A DNA stretch of 64,000 nt from positions 310,001-374,000 of the forward strand of contig NOWV01000030.1 in assembly GCA_003344405.1 (NCBI GenBank), in the 5' to 3' direction. Positions 62,313 to 64,000 of the stretch are shown piece by piece. Positions within the stretch are counted from its first letter, which is position 1. Every line of letters starts with the position of its first letter. The notes beneath the pieces were generated by a model that saw only the letters and a program-made list of their open reading frames with translations, was not told the origin of the DNA and searched no databases. This DNA is from Trichoplax sp. H2. Lineage: Eukaryota; Placozoa; Uniplacotomia; Trichoplacea. A program made the translations under genes and the position numbers.

Positions 62313-64000
62313 ATGAGTGAGATAGTGAAAAATAGGGAGCAGCTATACAAGTTAATCATAAGGTAACAGGCTACAAGTCATCGATACTTGCAATATGCAA
62401 GTATACAGTAAAACCTAATATAGACTTGATGTACAATAGCCGTAAATGATAGTCATCAGCTTCAAGCTATACCTATTTAGGTGCTTTTCATCACCCTTGA
62501 GATGGTTTATAATGTGCAGACAACTCTACCATACTAGTCTACAATGCTGTTTACAGACAGACGTATTGTGCCTATTACCTACATTTCAGATAATTGTTGT
62601 TGCTATTTCATAGTCAGCTGCGCTACGATGGATATGAAGATATCGCAGCACTTGTTGGTAATACCGTTAATACACTGGAAACTTGTGCCCCATCTTCTAA
62701 ATTATTCAACATTGTCTCCAGATCTCTAAGTAGTGAATCACAAGGTACAGTACTATCTATGGATGATCAATCAATTTCTTATGCAGGATGCTAAATTACG
62801 ACGGTCATGTTGTACTGTGGATTGAGAAAGACTCATCCAATTTTTCTCATAATTATTGAAATACAATCTTATCCTAGTTATTGTACAAGTATTAGTATAC
62901 TTGAACAATGTACGTACTCCAAACTGGTCGTCATTCATCACTGCCAATATTGTATACTGTATACTGTAGCTGATCATTTTGCTAACCTTCGTACAAATAT
63001 TATATTAAAAATTAATTGAATTGCTAATCTTTTTAGGTCGCCTCGCTAATGTTGGAGAAGGAATTGATTTGGAATACGAAGGAGACGGTAGATTATATTA
63101 TAGTCAGTTTATTTAAAGTGATGTATCGCTTACGAATTAAGTACAATCGGCTAATGTAGTATCAAGACTTTCGTACCGCAGTTTTGAAGCTACCTTTGCA
63201 ACTAGTTTATTAGCTTGCTATGTTACCAGTTCATACAGCTAATGTTGATTGTTACAGTATTAGGCAGCATTGTTTGCTATCTTTTTTCAAAAGAGTTTTA
63301 GTTTCAACCTAAAAATGCAATCTTAAAAACAAAAAATGATTCATTAATAGTGATTAAAATAGCTCTTGCTTGGCTGATCAATCTTTAACGTGACTTTTTG
63401 CATTGGAAATCTTCCTAAATGTAGTCATCGTGAACTCACCTCCTGTGTTTATGTATGAAACCTGTTACGTAACTGCTCATAAAGCACCATGTCGGGTGGC
63501 ATGCTTCACCAAAGACGGTAAGTTAGCATTTCGTATATTGCTTCGGCTCTTATAGAATTTCTGGAGATCTAAATGCTAGCTTATGTTGTCGCTTAGATCG
63601 CCTGGTCGCAACAGGATCTGTCGATAACTCAATCAAGGTTAGAATTTACTAAATTTTCAAAGCTGTAGCTAATGCAACATTAACTGAGCTAAAGTTCAAT
63701 TTATATAATTTAGTTTCGTTGATATTGAAGTGATTAGGAATGATTGCCATCAAAAAGTAATTAATAAAGTTTTAACCTGCTACTATAAACAGATACTAGA
63801 CGTTGATCGTATGATCGCTAAGGGAATATCTGATATCCCATTGAATGAACCGCAGCCACAGTCTGGACAGCAAATGGAAAGCCATCCAGTTATTAGGACT
63901 TTATATGATCACTCAGAGGTTAATAGGCTATACTCTATACATGTAGCTTAACATAATCTTTACGAATTCACAATTTCTTTGTTTAGGCTGTTACTGCTTT
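62313..64000 (+). CDS. CSTF1: Cleavage stimulation factor subunit 1 (CstF-50), 5' part, cut by window end
   Basis: WD40 subunit of the CstF complex, which binds the downstream element of pre-mRNAs during 3'-end cleavage and polyadenylation. Exons in phase: 62313-62362, 62614-62744, 63037-63087, 63425-63517, 63597-63637, 63793-63918, and the start of a seventh at 63987. Seen: [21 protein letters not shown], the N-terminal dimerization helices; a linker with [11 protein letters not shown]; then the first WD40 repeat with [19 protein letters not shown] and [11 protein letters not shown], followed by [12 protein letters not shown] before the next blade. These segments match animal CSTF1 closely. 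The start is the first ATG with this N-terminus. Remaining blades lie beyond the window. Confidence 0.93.

Noticed and set aside
1-64000. CRISPR arrays, operons, bacterial signals
   Set aside because: Spliced eukaryotic genes throughout; tandem arrays have no repeat-spacer structure.

Overview
This is a gene-dense, AT-rich animal nuclear window. Introns are small (mostly 60-400 bp), almost all GT-AG, and each gene has many short exons. The protein families are clearly metazoan: a p53/p63/p73-type factor with a SAM domain, CCDC150, LIG3, NUP188, CSTF1, ferritin and Golgi fucosyltransferases. Compact introns, near-complete conservation of exon-rich vertebrate-type genes and a full p63-like domain order suggest an early-branching animal. 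A placozoan (Trichoplax/Hoilungia type) is my best guess. That is inference, not something the sequence proves.

Layout: 1-3776 gene-poor DNA; 3777-7307 (-) p53/p63/p73 family gene, 14 exons; 7308-11094 intergenic, with GTAC-rich tracts; 11095-14512 (+) WD40 protein ending in a CaaX box, 9 exons; 15370-25556 (-) CCDC150-like coiled-coil gene, 27 exons; 25557-29303 tandem satellites and a possible solo LTR; 29304-30999 (-) ferritin, 2 exons; 31000-35308 duplications, an 84-bp minisatellite and an assembly gap; 35309-41181 (+) DNA ligase III, 26 exons; 43052-54138 (-) NUP188, many exons; 55259-56533 (+) and 59602-60822 (-) two intronless alpha-1,3-fucosyltransferase genes facing each other; 62313-64000 (+) 5' part of CSTF1.

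The genes do not form one pathway. They are housekeeping and regulatory genes that happen to be neighbours. I joined exons by hand, checking reading phase and splice sites. For the p53-family, WD40, CCDC150, ferritin, LIG3 and CSTF1 genes every junction keeps frame. Lengths come out at 560, 550, 1091, 170 and 912 aa for the five complete ones. NUP188 is anchored at several exons, but I did not join every internal exon.

The most unusual signal is non-coding. A pentamer (ACAGT and its rotations, giving GTAC-rich palindromic strings) is scattered through the intergenic DNA. Wherever the window contains two copies of the same sequence to compare, the copies differ by whole-pentamer insertions. 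One minisatellite unit has gained two separate pentamers. Protein-level points of interest are a PAR-binding type zinc finger in DNA ligase III, a ferritin that has lost most of its ferroxidase site, a possible prenylation motif on a WD40 protein, and an insertion inside an otherwise very conserved p53-type DNA-binding domain.
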